Source: Pontibacter chinhatensis
Lineage (GTDB): Bacteria > Bacteroidota > Bacteroidia > Cytophagales > Hymenobacteraceae
Direction of reading: 5' to 3'
Length of the DNA: 64,000 bases
Assembly (NCBI RefSeq): GCF_900113285.1
Contig: NZ_FOOT01000005.1
Coordinates: 372,001 to 436,000 of the forward strand
The notes beneath the pieces are model-generated. The model made no database searches. It was given only the letters and a program-made list of their open reading frames with translations, and was not told the DNA's origin. Positions 1 to 7,929 of this stretch are shown here, one piece after another (the stretch's first letter is position 1; the number at the start of each line of letters is the position of its first letter). Position numbers and translations under genes: made by a program.

Positions 1-3000
1 CTGTAACGGCAACCCTGCCACAATCTCAGCCAAACTGCCTCACTAACTCTAGCACCGGCCTGCTCGACTGCGGAAACTGGGCTGTGTCTGCCCAATGGGC
101 GATTCCAAGCACTGCGGTATCTGGATTATACCTTGCCAAACTGACTCGCACGGACACAGGAGGTTCCAGCCATATCGTGTTTATTGTTCGTGATGATGCC
201 AGCACTTCTGACCTGCTATTCCAGACTTCTGATGCCACCTGGCAGGCTTACAACGTTTACGGTGACAATAACAATGGCAAAAGCCTCTATACAGGTTCTG
301 GCGGAAAGGCTGTGAAGGTAAGCTACAACCGCCCTTTTCTGACCCGTAACGGTGGCGGGGGAGGTGGCCCGTCGGAAGACTGGTTATTCAACGCTGAATA
401 CCCGATGATCCGTTGGATAGAGTCCAATGGCTATGATGTTACTTATACTACAAACGTAGATAGCGACCGTCGTGGCGAGCTTATAAAGAACCACAAGGTA
501 TTCCTCTCTGTGGGGCACGACGAGTACTGGTCGGGGGCTCACCGGGCGCATGTAACAGCCGCCCGCGATGCTGGGACCAGTCTTGCGTTCTTTAGCGGGA
601 ATGAAGTATACTGGAAAACACGCTGGGAAAACAGTATTGATGGCAGTGGGACTACCTATAGAACCCTGGTCTGCTACAAAGAAGGTTCATCTGGCGAGAA
701 TACCTGCAATGGCAAGTGTGATCCTAGCCCAGAGTGGACAGGCTTATGGCGTAGCGGATGTGAGTATAGAACCGGAGATATTCTGGTGGATGGCTGCCAA
801 CCCGAAAATGCATTAACCGGCCAGATAAGTTGGGAAGAAAACACAGTCGCCCTTCAGGTGCCAGGCACCTATGGTCAGTTAAGATTCTGGCGGAATACCA
901 GTGTCGCCTCCTTGGGCAGCGGGCAAACTGCCACTTTAACCAGTGGCACCATTGGGTATGAGTGGAACGCTGAGCAAGAGGCCTATAGGTCTACCTACCC
1001 GAATGGAAGGATCCTGCTTTCCAGAACTGTTATTAATGGGAAGGTTCATCACTTAACACTCTATAAGCATACGAGCGGAGCCTTGGTGTTTGGCGCGGGA
1101 ACTGTTCAGTACTCCTGGGGCTTAGACAGTAACCACGACCGCGGCAGTGCGGCACCGAGTACGGCCATGCAGCAGGCAACTGTTAATCTTTTTGCAGACA
1201 TGGGCGCTCAGCCCGGAAGCCTGCGCCCAGGCTTAGTTGCCGCTACTGCTTCCACGGACACACAAGCTCCTGTTACTACCATCACATCTCCTGCGGAAGG
1301 CACCAATCTGGCAGCGGGTGCTGCTGTTACAATCACTGGTACGGCCTCTGATGCCAATGTAATTGCAGGGGTAGAAGTGTCCACAGACGGGGGCAATTCG
1401 TGGCGACTTGCAAATGGAACAGCTAACTGGTCATTCTCTTGGACACCTACGACACAAGGCGCTGCAGCAATCAGAGCACGAGCTTTTGATGATTCCGGGA
1501 ACATAGGTGTTCCTGTAGTAGTCAATGTTACTATAGGAGGTGGAACAGCTCCTACTTGCCCCTGCACGGTTTTCCAGGCATCTACTACCCCCTCAGGAAG
1601 TCTGCAAAACGATGGGCAGGCGCTGCAGCTGGGCATGAAGTTCCGCTCCTCCACCAACGGTTTTGTGACGGGGGTTCGCTTCTACAAGCAGACGGGCAAC
1701 ACGGGTACCCATACCGGCCAGCTCTACAGCAGCACCGGCACGCTCTTGGCCTCGGTGGTGTTCCAGAACGAGACGGCCTCGGGCTGGCAGCAGGCCTCCT
1801 TCTCCTCGCCGGTGGCCGTCACGGCCGGCACCACCTACCTGATTTCCTACCACTCGAGCGGGGGCGGCTACTCGGCCGACGACAACGGCTTCAGCCAGGC
1901 CGTGGTGAACGGGCCGCTGACGGGCCTGCAGAACGGGGTGGACGGGGCCAACGGCGTCTACCGCTATACTTCCGCGCCCGCCTTCCCGACCAGCAACTTC
2001 CAGTCCAGCAACTACTTTGTCGACGTAGTGTTCGAGACAGGCACCCAGCCCGCCAACGAGCCACCCACCGTGGCGATCACGGCTCCGGCCAACAACGCCT
2101 CCTTCACCGCACCGGCCAGCATTGCCATAACGGCGAACGCCTCGGATACCGACGGCACGGTAAGCAAGGTGGAGTTGTTCAACGGAGATACGAAGCTGGG
2201 AGAGGATTTGACAAGCCCTTATACTTACAACTGGTCTGGCGTACAGGCTGGGACTTATGCTTTGACAGCTAAGGCAACTGACGATAAAGGGGCTATGACT
2301 ACGTCCGCTACTGTGAACGTGACAGTGAACGCTCCGGCTAACCAAGCGCCTTCTGCAGCAATCACCTCACCTGCAAACAATGCCACTTTTACTGCTCCGG
2401 CAAGCATTACTTTGTCTGCCTCAGCCTCTGATGCAGATGGTTCTATAAGCAAAGTGGAGTTTTATAGCGGTACAACTAAGCTTGGTGAAGATCTGACAAG
2501 TCCGTACTCCTATAGCTGGGAAAATGTTCCGGCAGGGAGCTATCAACTGACCGCGCGGGCAATAGATAACGCCGGCGCTACGGGCACTTCTGCTGCAGTA
2601 AACATAACTGTTTCCAGCCCAGCCAATACTTCCCCAACAGTAGCAATTACCTCCCCAGCAAACAACACCACTTTCACAGCACCGGCCACGATCACGATTG
2701 CTGCTAGTGCCTCGGATACGGACGGCAGTGTGGCCAAGGTAGAGTTTTTCCAGGGCACAACTAAACTCGGGGAGGATACCAGCAGCCCGTACAGCTTTAC
2801 CTGGAGCAGCGTGGTAGCGGGCACCTACACCTTGACGGCACGGGCAACGGATAATTTGGGGGCAACTACTACATCTGCCGAAGTGAATGTAACGGTAAAC
2901 GCCCCGGCTAACAGCGCCCCAACAGTAGCCATCACGTCGCCTGCAAACAATGCCACTTTTACTGCCCCGGCGACTATTAACATTGCGGCCTCGGCCTCTG

Positions 3001-4010
3001 ACACGGACGGAACCGTGAGTAAAGTAGAGTTTTACAACGGTAGCACCAAGCTAGGTGAGGATCTGACCAGCCCGTACAACTACTCCTGGAGCAGTGTGCC
3101 GGCGGGAAGCTATACGCTTAGTGCACGGGCTACTGACAATGCTGGTAGCGTTACCTCCTCCGACGCAGTGAATGTGACAGTGAACGCCGCCTCGTCGGGT
3201 TGTCCTTGCACGGTCTTCCAGGCTTCTGCTGCTCCCTCAGGAAGTCTGCAAAATGACGGGCGGGCGCTGCAGTTGGGCATGAAGTTCCGCTCCTCGGTGA
3301 ACGGTTCTGTGACGGGAGTTCGCTTCTACAAGCAAAGCGGCAACACGGGCACCCACACCGGCCAGCTCTACAGCAGCGGCGGGGCGCTGCTGGCCTCGGT
3401 GGTGTTCCAGAACGAGACGGCCTCGGGCTGGCAGCAGGCCTCCTTCTCCTCTCCGGTGGCCATCACCGCTGGCACCACCTACGTCATCACCTACCACTCG
3501 AGCGCCGGCTACTATTCAGTCGACGACAGGGGCCTGAGCCAGGCCATCGTGAACGGGCCGCTGCGGGGGCTGGCCAACGGGGAGAGCGGCCGCAATGGGG
3601 TCTACAGGTACTCTAACACACCTGCCTTCCCGACTAGCAACTACCAAGCGAGCAACTACTGGGTGGATGTCGTGTTCAACACCACCCTTACCGCCGGAGG
3701 CCAGGCACAGACAGCTGTGATGACGGGAGTTGAGAAAGGCACCCAGCCCACGCTGCTGGCATTCCCTAACCCGTCCTCAGGGGAAGGGATACAGCTGGAA
3801 GTGCAGGGAATAGGCAGCATGGAAGAGTTCTCGGTAACTGTTCATAACAGCATTGGTAGTGAATTGATACGGCTTCAAAGGAAAGCAAACAAGGAAGGAA
3901 ATTTCATAGAGGAGATAAAGTTTGCTCCACGGTTACCTCATGGTGCTTATACTATCAAAGTGCAGAGTAAGAGCATCATGCTTGGCCAAACCATCATCAT
4001 AGACAAATAG
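1..4010 (+). CDS. Large secreted modular protein with DUF4082, Big_7 repeats and T9SS tail (5' partial)
   Basis: The reading frame is open from the first in-frame codon (nt 3), so the true start lies upstream and about 1335 residues are visible. The N-terminal part (to about nt 1200) resembles the C-terminal domain of the N,N-dimethylformamidase large subunit family, with a GHDEYWS motif near nt 517. An Ig-like segment follows (about 1260-1535), then a DUF4082 domain (about 1556-2038). Four Big_7 Ig-like repeats begin at 2055, 2340, 2625 and 2910, exactly 285 nt apart. A second DUF4082 copy lies at about 3200-3680. The last ~85 residues, with an AFPNPSSG start and a strand-rich end, are a type A Por secretion tail, so the protein should cross the outer membrane by T9SS and stay on the surface or be released. 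Its enzymatic activity is unknown. No neighbouring gene suggests a substrate. Confidence 0.85.
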   Translation, partial: VTATLPQSQPNCLTNSSTGLLDCGNWAVSAQWAIPSTAVSGLYLAKLTRTDTGGSSHIVFIVRDDASTSDLLFQTSDATWQAYNVYGDNNNGKSLYTGSGGKAVKVSYNRPFLTRNGGGGGGPSEDWLFNAEYPMIRWIESNGYDVTYTTNVDSDRRGELIKNHKVFLSVGHDEYWSGAHRAHVTAARDAGTSLAFFSGNEVYWKTRWENSIDGSGTTYRTLVCYKEGSSGENTCNGKCDPSPEWTGLWRSGCEYRTGDILVDGCQPENALTGQISWEENTVALQVPGTYGQLRFWRNTSVASLGSGQTATLTSGTIGYEWNAEQEAYRSTYPNGRILLSRTVINGKVHHLTLYKHTSGALVFGAGTVQYSWGLDSNHDRGSAAPSTAMQQATVNLFADMGAQPGSLRPGLVAATASTDTQAPVTTITSPAEGTNLAAGAAVTITGTASDANVIAGVEVSTDGGNSWRLANGTANWSFSWTPTTQGAAAIRARAFDDSGNIGVPVVVNVTIGGGTAPTCPCTVFQASTTPSGSLQNDGQALQLGMKFRSSTNGFVTGVRFYKQTGNTGTHTGQLYSSTGTLLASVVFQNETASGWQQASFSSPVAVTAGTTYLISYHSSGGGYSADDNGFSQAVVNGPLTGLQNGVDGANGVYRYTSAPAFPTSNFQSSNYFVDVVFETGTQPANEPPTVAITAPANNASFTAPASIAITANASDTDGTVSKVELFNGDTKLGEDLTSPYTYNWSGVQAGTYALTAKATDDKGAMTTSATVNVTVNAPANQAPSAAITSPANNATFTAPASITLSASASDADGSISKVEFYSGTTKLGEDLTSPYSYSWENVPAGSYQLTARAIDNAGATGTSAAVNITVSSPANTSPTVAITSPANNTTFTAPATITIAASASDTDGSVAKVEFFQGTTKLGEDTSSPYSFTWSSVVAGTYTLTARATDNLGATTTSAEVNVTVNAPANSAPTVAITSPANNATFTAPATINIAASASDTDGTVSKVEFYNGSTKLGEDLTSPYNYSWSSVPAGSYTLSARATDNAGSVTSSDAVNVTVNAASSGCPCTVFQASAAPSGSLQNDGRALQLGMKFRSSVNGSVTGVRFYKQSGNTGTHTGQLYSSGGALLASVVFQNETASGWQQASFSSPVAITAGTTYVITYHSSAGYYSVDDRGLSQAIVNGPLRGLANGESGRNGVYRYSNTPAFPTSNYQASNYWVDVVFNTTLTAGGQAQTAVMTGVEKGTQPTLLAFPNPSSGEGIQLEVQGIGSMEEFSVTVHNSIGSELIRLQRKANKEGNFIEEIKFAPRLPHGAYTIKVQSKSIMLGQTIIIDK

Positions 4011-4225
4011 TATTAGCCAGACAGGTATCTTGATTTCCTTAAGTCAGAGTATAAGGATGTAGGTGTAGGTAATAGGACTGTTGTAGTATTGGTTACAGTT
4101 ATTGTTCAGTTAGAAGACACACATAGTTCCCACACTTTTTTGGCTTTGCTATAGGTTTGGAAAGCTCCTGTATTTCCAGTGCTAAACAGGATATTAAGAA
4201 CCACGGCTTACTCAATGTTTTGGAA

Positions 4226-4266
4226 GGATGTCATTTATACTTTCAAGTATAGGTGACATCCTTTCT
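4226..4266 (+). terminator. Hairpin terminator after the secreted protein
   Basis: GGATGTCA (4226-4233) pairs perfectly with TGACATCC (4254-4261), and TATACTT pairs with AAGTATA inside the stem. A short T-rich stretch follows. It is the only recognisable structure in the 328-base gap before the next gene. Confidence 0.6.
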
Positions 4267-4338
4267 GTGTCTACTTTGAAGCACCTATAGCATTTCTGCC
4301 ACAGCCTCTCTATATTTAGGCAGTGCCATATTCGAGAG

Positions 4339-5475
4339 ATGCCCATGAGACTAACCTTTATACTTATACTTCTGATGGTGATGTATACACAGGCTTGGGG
4401 CCAGGAGCGGAAACGCGTCCGGGAGTATGGTGTGAAAGTCGGGGTGCTGCCCACCGGAAAGTATAATGCCATTACCGATGTGGCCGGTGTTACGGTGGGA
4501 CACATGACCCTGCTTGAGGGAGAAAACATCCGCACGGGCGTAACGACCATACTTCCCCATGAAGGCAATGTGTTTCAGCAGAAGGTGCCGGCCGCAGTGC
4601 ATGTGGGCAACGGCTTTGGCAAACTGGCAGGCAGCACGCAGATAAAGGAACTGGGAAACCTGGAATCGCCCATTATACTTACCAATACGCTAGGCGTTGG
4701 CACTGCCATGAATGCGGTAGTAGGTTATATTTTGGAACAGGCCGGGAACGAGCAGGTTCAGTCGGTGAACGCGGTGGTGGGGGAGACAAACGACGGCTAC
4801 CTGAACGATATCCGGGGCAGGCACGTGCGGGAAGAGCATGTGCTACAGGCCATACAACAGGCTAAAAGCGGACCTGTGCAGGAAGGAAACGTGGGGGCAG
4901 GCACCGGAACGGTGTGCTTCGGCTGGAAAGGCGGTATCGGCACTTCTTCCCGCAAGTTGCCGGAGAGCGCTGGCGCTTATACGGTGGGCGTGCTGGTGCA
5001 GACCAACTATGGCGGCGTGCTGCAGGTAAACGGCGTGCCGGTAGGCAAGGAACTGGACCAGTACTTCATGAACCAGCAAATCAAGGACAGTGCCGACGGC
5101 TCCTGCATGATCATTGTCGCGACTGATGCGCCGGTGGATGCCCGCAACCTGGAGCGAATGGCCATGCGTGCCATGATGGGGCTGGCCAAAACCGGAGGCA
5201 TTGCCTCCAACGGAAGCGGTGACTATGTGATTGCCTTCTCCACCAACTCCGAGATGCGCATTCCTTATACTTCCGGGGAGAAGACACAGGCAGCCCCTAT
5301 ACTTCGTAATGATGAGATGTCGCCACTGTTTATGGCTGCGATAGAGGCTACCGAAGAGGCTATTCTCAACTCCATGTTTATGGCAGAGGACATGGCCGGA
5401 AAAGAGGGGCGGAAAGTAGATGCGTTGCCACTGAAAAAGGTTCTTAAGCTATTAAAGAAATACAATGCAATCTAA
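4339..5475 (+). CDS. P1 family (DmpA/BapA-type) peptidase, secreted
   Basis: The 378 residues begin with a signal peptide (hydrophobic core at residues 4-18, ending near WGQ), so the protein acts in the periplasm or outside. The rest matches the S58/P1 aminopeptidase family, Ntn-type enzymes that cleave themselves into two chains. The family motif NGSGDY lies at residues 291-296. By family knowledge, Ser293 would be both the N-terminal nucleophile of the small chain and the catalytic residue. Family members release N-terminal amino acids or beta-amino acids from small peptides; the substrate here cannot be read from sequence. A second in-frame ATG lies two codons in, so the start may be 4339 or 4345. 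Its 3' end overlaps the next gene by 11 nt, so the two are probably cotranscribed. Confidence 0.85.
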   Translation: MPMRLTFILILLMVMYTQAWGQERKRVREYGVKVGVLPTGKYNAITDVAGVTVGHMTLLEGENIRTGVTTILPHEGNVFQQKVPAAVHVGNGFGKLAGSTQIKELGNLESPIILTNTLGVGTAMNAVVGYILEQAGNEQVQSVNAVVGETNDGYLNDIRGRHVREEHVLQAIQQAKSGPVQEGNVGAGTGTVCFGWKGGIGTSSRKLPESAGAYTVGVLVQTNYGGVLQVNGVPVGKELDQYFMNQQIKDSADGSCMIIVATDAPVDARNLERMAMRAMMGLAKTGGIASNGSGDYVIAFSTNSEMRIPYTSGEKTQAAPILRNDEMSPLFMAAIEATEEAILNSMFMAEDMAGKEGRKVDALPLKKVLKLLKKYNAI

Positions 5476-6319
5476 CCCCAACTACGCCTACGTGCGCGGC
5501 CAGGTGCTGCCACTCGAACAGGCTACCCTGCACATCAGCGATCTGTCCATCCAGCGCGGCTACGGTGTGTTCGACTATTTCAGGGTGTTCCATGGCAAAC
5601 CTGTTTTCCTTGATGATTACCTCGAGCGCTTTCATGCCTCGGCAGCGGCCATGAACCTGGAAGTGCCCGTGCCGGATGCTGATCTTCGACAAGCGATAGA
5701 CGAACTGATCCGGCGCAACAATTTGCCCCTGTCCGGCATGAAAATGATCCTGACAGGCGGCTACTCGGAGAATGGGTATGATCCCGCCGAGGCGAGCCTT
5801 ATCATACAACAGCAGCCGCTCATCCTGCCCGGGCCGGAGATGCTGGAGCAGGGTATAAAAGTCATCACCCACGAGTATGTGCGGGAGGTGCCGCGCGCCA
5901 AAACCATTAACTATACCATGGGCATCCGGCTGATAGGGGAGATCCGCAGGCGTGGGGCCAGCGACGTACTTTACCAGCAAAACGGAGTGGTCTCTGAGTT
6001 TCCGCGCTGCAACCTCTTTATCGTGAAGCAGGACAACACAGTGGTAACGCCAGCAGATAACGTGTTGCTCGGTGTGACCCGCAAGAATGTGCTGGCACTG
6101 GCCGGTAAGAAGTATAAAGCTGCAGAAGGCACCGTAACGTTGGAGGATGTATACGGGGCAAAAGAGGTTTTTCTGACCAGCACAACCAAGCGCATCGTAC
6201 CTATTGTGCAGGTGGATGAACAGGTGATTGGCACAGGCAAACCAGGAGATGTAACGCTCTCGCTGTTGCAGGACCTGGTGCAGTTAGAGGAGGAAAAAGG
6301 GGCGAAGATGTTAGTATAA
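5465..6319 (+). CDS. Class IV aminotransferase (D-amino-acid/branched-chain/ADC lyase family)
   Basis: This is a 284-residue PLP fold-type IV enzyme. Lys146, in PRAKTINYT, is the expected Schiff-base lysine. The downstream EFPRCNLF and GVTRKNVL stretches match the phosphate-binding part of the fold. Family members are branched-chain aminotransferases, D-amino-acid aminotransferases or aminodeoxychorismate lyases. This one is clearly divergent from the ilvE product 450 nt downstream, so a D-amino-acid or other side role is more likely than a second BCAT. It overlaps the P1 peptidase by 11 nt, and that pairing suggests a joint role in peptide or amino acid turnover. The ilv leader region starts just after its stop, so it probably lies outside attenuator control. 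Confidence 0.8.
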   Translation: MQSNPNYAYVRGQVLPLEQATLHISDLSIQRGYGVFDYFRVFHGKPVFLDDYLERFHASAAAMNLEVPVPDADLRQAIDELIRRNNLPLSGMKMILTGGYSENGYDPAEASLIIQQQPLILPGPEMLEQGIKVITHEYVREVPRAKTINYTMGIRLIGEIRRRGASDVLYQQNGVVSEFPRCNLFIVKQDNTVVTPADNVLLGVTRKNVLALAGKKYKAAEGTVTLEDVYGAKEVFLTSTTKRIVPIVQVDEQVIGTGKPGDVTLSLLQDLVQLEEEKGAKMLV

Positions 6320-6371
6320 TCTATACTTCAGAAAGTATAATTGGCTTTGCCAACGCTTATAAAACAAACGA

Positions 6372-6396
6372 TTGCGTAAAAAATAATTTAAATTTG
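6372..6396 (+). promoter_or_regulatory. Candidate promoter for the ilv leader transcript
   Basis: TAAATTTG at 6389-6396 fits the Bacteroidota -7 consensus TAnnTTTG. A TTG at 6372-6374 could serve as the -33 element, but the 14-nt spacing is shorter than the usual 17-23. The first leader peptide ATG lies 60 nt downstream. Confidence 0.3.
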
Positions 6397-6455
6397 TCTT
6401 GCATCTTTGTTTTCAGCCTTTACATTTGCAATCAACAAACACAGTAAAACAGACA

Positions 6456-6530
6456 ATGCATCAGCTCATTCTATCCATTTCTATTATTATTCGCGTGGTC
6501 CTTCCGCGCGGGGTAGAGGTGGTATGCTGA
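6456..6530 (+). CDS. ilv leader peptide 1 (24 aa)
   Basis: This tiny ORF runs from ATG at 6456 to TGA at 6528. Sixteen of its codons are Ile, Val, Leu or neighbours in the same cluster: an Ile-Leu-Ser-Ile-Ser-Ile-Ile-Ile-Ile core, then Val-Val-Leu, then Val-Glu-Val-Val near the end. It is followed 32 nt later by a strong hairpin terminator and then by ilvE. That is the classic layout of a transcription-attenuation leader, where ribosome stalling on scarce branched-chain aminoacyl-tRNA would prevent terminator formation. The role is inferred from layout; no annotation source was consulted. Confidence 0.8.
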   Translation: MHQLILSISIIIRVVLPRGVEVVC

Positions 6531-6562
6531 TTCTGAAATAGAACCTATAGTTTAAGCTAACG

Positions 6563-6600
6563 CAGCCATCTCCCCAAAGGAGGTGGCTGTTTTTGTTTTA
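6563..6600 (+). terminator. ilv attenuator terminator 1
   Basis: An 11-bp stem with one G-U pair (6563-6573 with 6579-6589), loop CCAAA, followed at once by TTTTTGTTTT. It lies 32 nt after leader peptide 1, so it is an intrinsic terminator placed for attenuation. Confidence 0.85.
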
Positions 6601-6618
6601 TATAAAAAGTAAGAGATT

Positions 6619-6678
6619 ATGTTTTTTAGGCTACTGGTAGTCATTATTATTCTCATTTATCCTCTACCGCCGGGTTGA
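6619..6678 (+). CDS. ilv leader peptide 2 (19 aa)
   Basis: A second tiny ORF begins 18 nt after the first terminator's T-run. It reads Met-Phe-Phe-Arg, then Leu-Leu-Val-Val-Ile-Ile-Ile-Leu-Ile, then Tyr-Pro-Leu-Pro-Pro-Gly-stop. Nine consecutive codons are Leu, Val or Ile. It has its own downstream hairpin terminator, so it looks like a second, independent attenuation leader in series with the first. Confidence 0.75.
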   Translation: MFFRLLVVIIILIYPLPPG

Positions 6679-6704
6679 AGGAATGGCCTTGTATTCTCTG
6701 ATGC

Positions 6705-6740
6705 GCCTTTCTGACTGCCCGGTTAGAAAGGCTTTTTTAT
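6705..6740 (+). terminator. ilv attenuator terminator 2
   Basis: GCCTTTCT (6705-6712) pairs with AGAAAGGC (6725-6732), can be extended inward with wobble pairs, and is followed by TTTTTT. It stands 26 nt after leader peptide 2 and 33 nt before ilvE. Confidence 0.8.
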
Positions 6741-6772
6741 ACACTTTTATCTAACCCCATACTCTTAAAACA

Positions 6773-7654
6773 ATGTATTTCAACAGCGACACACTCGTTT
6801 ACCTCGACGGCAAATTTGTAAAGGCAAGCGATGCCTCCTGCTCCGTTTATGCCCAGACCCTGCACTATGGCTACTCTGTTTTCGAAGGCATCAGATCCTA
6901 CAAAACTCCCAACGGAACGCAGATTTTTAAGGCAAAGGAGCATTACGAGCGCCTTCATTTCTCCTGCCAAACGGTGGGGCTTCCGCTCAACTATTCTGTG
7001 GAGGAACTTACGGAGCTAACCTACCAGGTGCTGGAGCGAAACAACCTGCAGGATGCCTACATCCGCCCGCTGGTATATGCCGGCACGCCTAACATGAGCC
7101 TGACCGCGGCGCAGGAGAGCAACCTGCTGATTGCCGCCTGGGAGTGGGGCAAATACCTGGGTGACAGAACGCTGCGCGTAATGGTTTCGCCTTACGAGCG
7201 GCCCAATCCGAAGTCGGTGCCGGTAGAGGCCAAGGTGTCCGGCCATTATGTAAACTCCACCATTGCCTGCTCCGACGCCAAGGCCAAAGGCTACGACGAG
7301 GCCCTGCTGCTGGACATGAACGGTTTCGTGGCGGAAGGCCCCGGGGCAAACTTTTTCTATGAGAAAGACGGCGAATTGTTCACGGCCCCGCCCGGAAGTA
7401 TACTCTGTGGCATCACGCGCAACACCATCATCGACCTGGCGCGTGAGGCAGGTATCACGGTGCATGAAAAGTTCTTTAAGCCCGACGTGCTACAGGAGGC
7501 GGATGCTGCCTTTATGACCGGAACAGCCGCAGAAGTAGTAGGCGTGCAGTCCATCAACGAGCGCCTGTTTCCGAAGCCATACGAAGAAAGTATAGGCGCA
7601 TTTCTGGGCAAGCGATACTCCGAACTGGTAACGGGAAAGCTTGTACTTGCCTAA
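6773..7654 (+). CDS. ilvE: Branched-chain amino acid aminotransferase
   Basis: A class IV PLP aminotransferase of 293 residues, normal for the short BCAT group. It interconverts Ile, Leu and Val with their 2-oxo acids, using glutamate/2-oxoglutarate, in the cytosol. Lys154 in the PVEAKVSGHY segment is the expected PLP lysine. The HYGYSVFEGIRSY segment near residue 32 and EGPGANFF near residue 180 are family hallmarks. It directly follows two leader-peptide/terminator units, so its expression should depend on branched-chain aminoacyl-tRNA supply. The ATG is preceded by TTAAAACA, the same context as ilvD. A 275-nt gap separates it from ilvD, so the downstream genes may be controlled separately. 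Confidence 0.92.
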   Translation: MYFNSDTLVYLDGKFVKASDASCSVYAQTLHYGYSVFEGIRSYKTPNGTQIFKAKEHYERLHFSCQTVGLPLNYSVEELTELTYQVLERNNLQDAYIRPLVYAGTPNMSLTAAQESNLLIAAWEWGKYLGDRTLRVMVSPYERPNPKSVPVEAKVSGHYVNSTIACSDAKAKGYDEALLLDMNGFVAEGPGANFFYEKDGELFTAPPGSILCGITRNTIIDLAREAGITVHEKFFKPDVLQEADAAFMTGTAAEVVGVQSINERLFPKPYEESIGAFLGKRYSELVTGKLVLA

Positions 7655-7783
7655 GCAAATGTTGCTGAAAAAGTATAAATCCGCAGGTTAGAGATGGTAG
7701 CTGTGTGTTTTTATACTTGTTGAATATCAACTATTTATACTTTGGAAGCCCTGTATCAGAAAGTATGGAAGTGGCGAAAGATT

Positions 7784-7905
7784 GCCCCGGCCAGCGGAAA
7801 AGATAACTGAACTTGCAAAGCAACAACCATAGGTAGCCTGAGAAAGGCGCCTTGGCAACACCTGATTAACCTGTGGCAAAGGCCGCTCCTCCAAAGGGGC
7901 TTTTG
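7784..7905 (+). promoter_or_regulatory. Possible structured mRNA leader of ilvD
   Basis: CGGCC (7788-7792) can pair with GGCCG (7881-7885), closing a roughly 95-nt domain. Inside it, CC-AGG can pair with CCT-GG around a CCTGAGAAAGG hairpin. Downstream, GCAAAGGCC (7876-7884) can pair with GGCTTTTGC (7898-7906), competing for the closing strand. The mutually exclusive pairings suggest a regulatory switch, but I do not recognise a known class. No Ile/Val/Leu-rich leader peptide is visible here. Confidence 0.3.
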
Positions 7906-7929
7906 CTCACCTCTAACCACCTTAAAACA

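Noticed and set aside
1593..2345. A 250-codon minus-strand frame
   Set aside because: It lies opposite the DUF4082 part of the large secreted protein and has no known domain. High GC in that stretch explains the open frame.
7800..7880. TPP or SAM riboswitch before ilvD
   Set aside because: CTGAGA, ACCTGAT and GGCAAC are suggestive, but the TPP GG-TAAT-CC core and the SAM-I kink-turn are not found, so no class is assigned.
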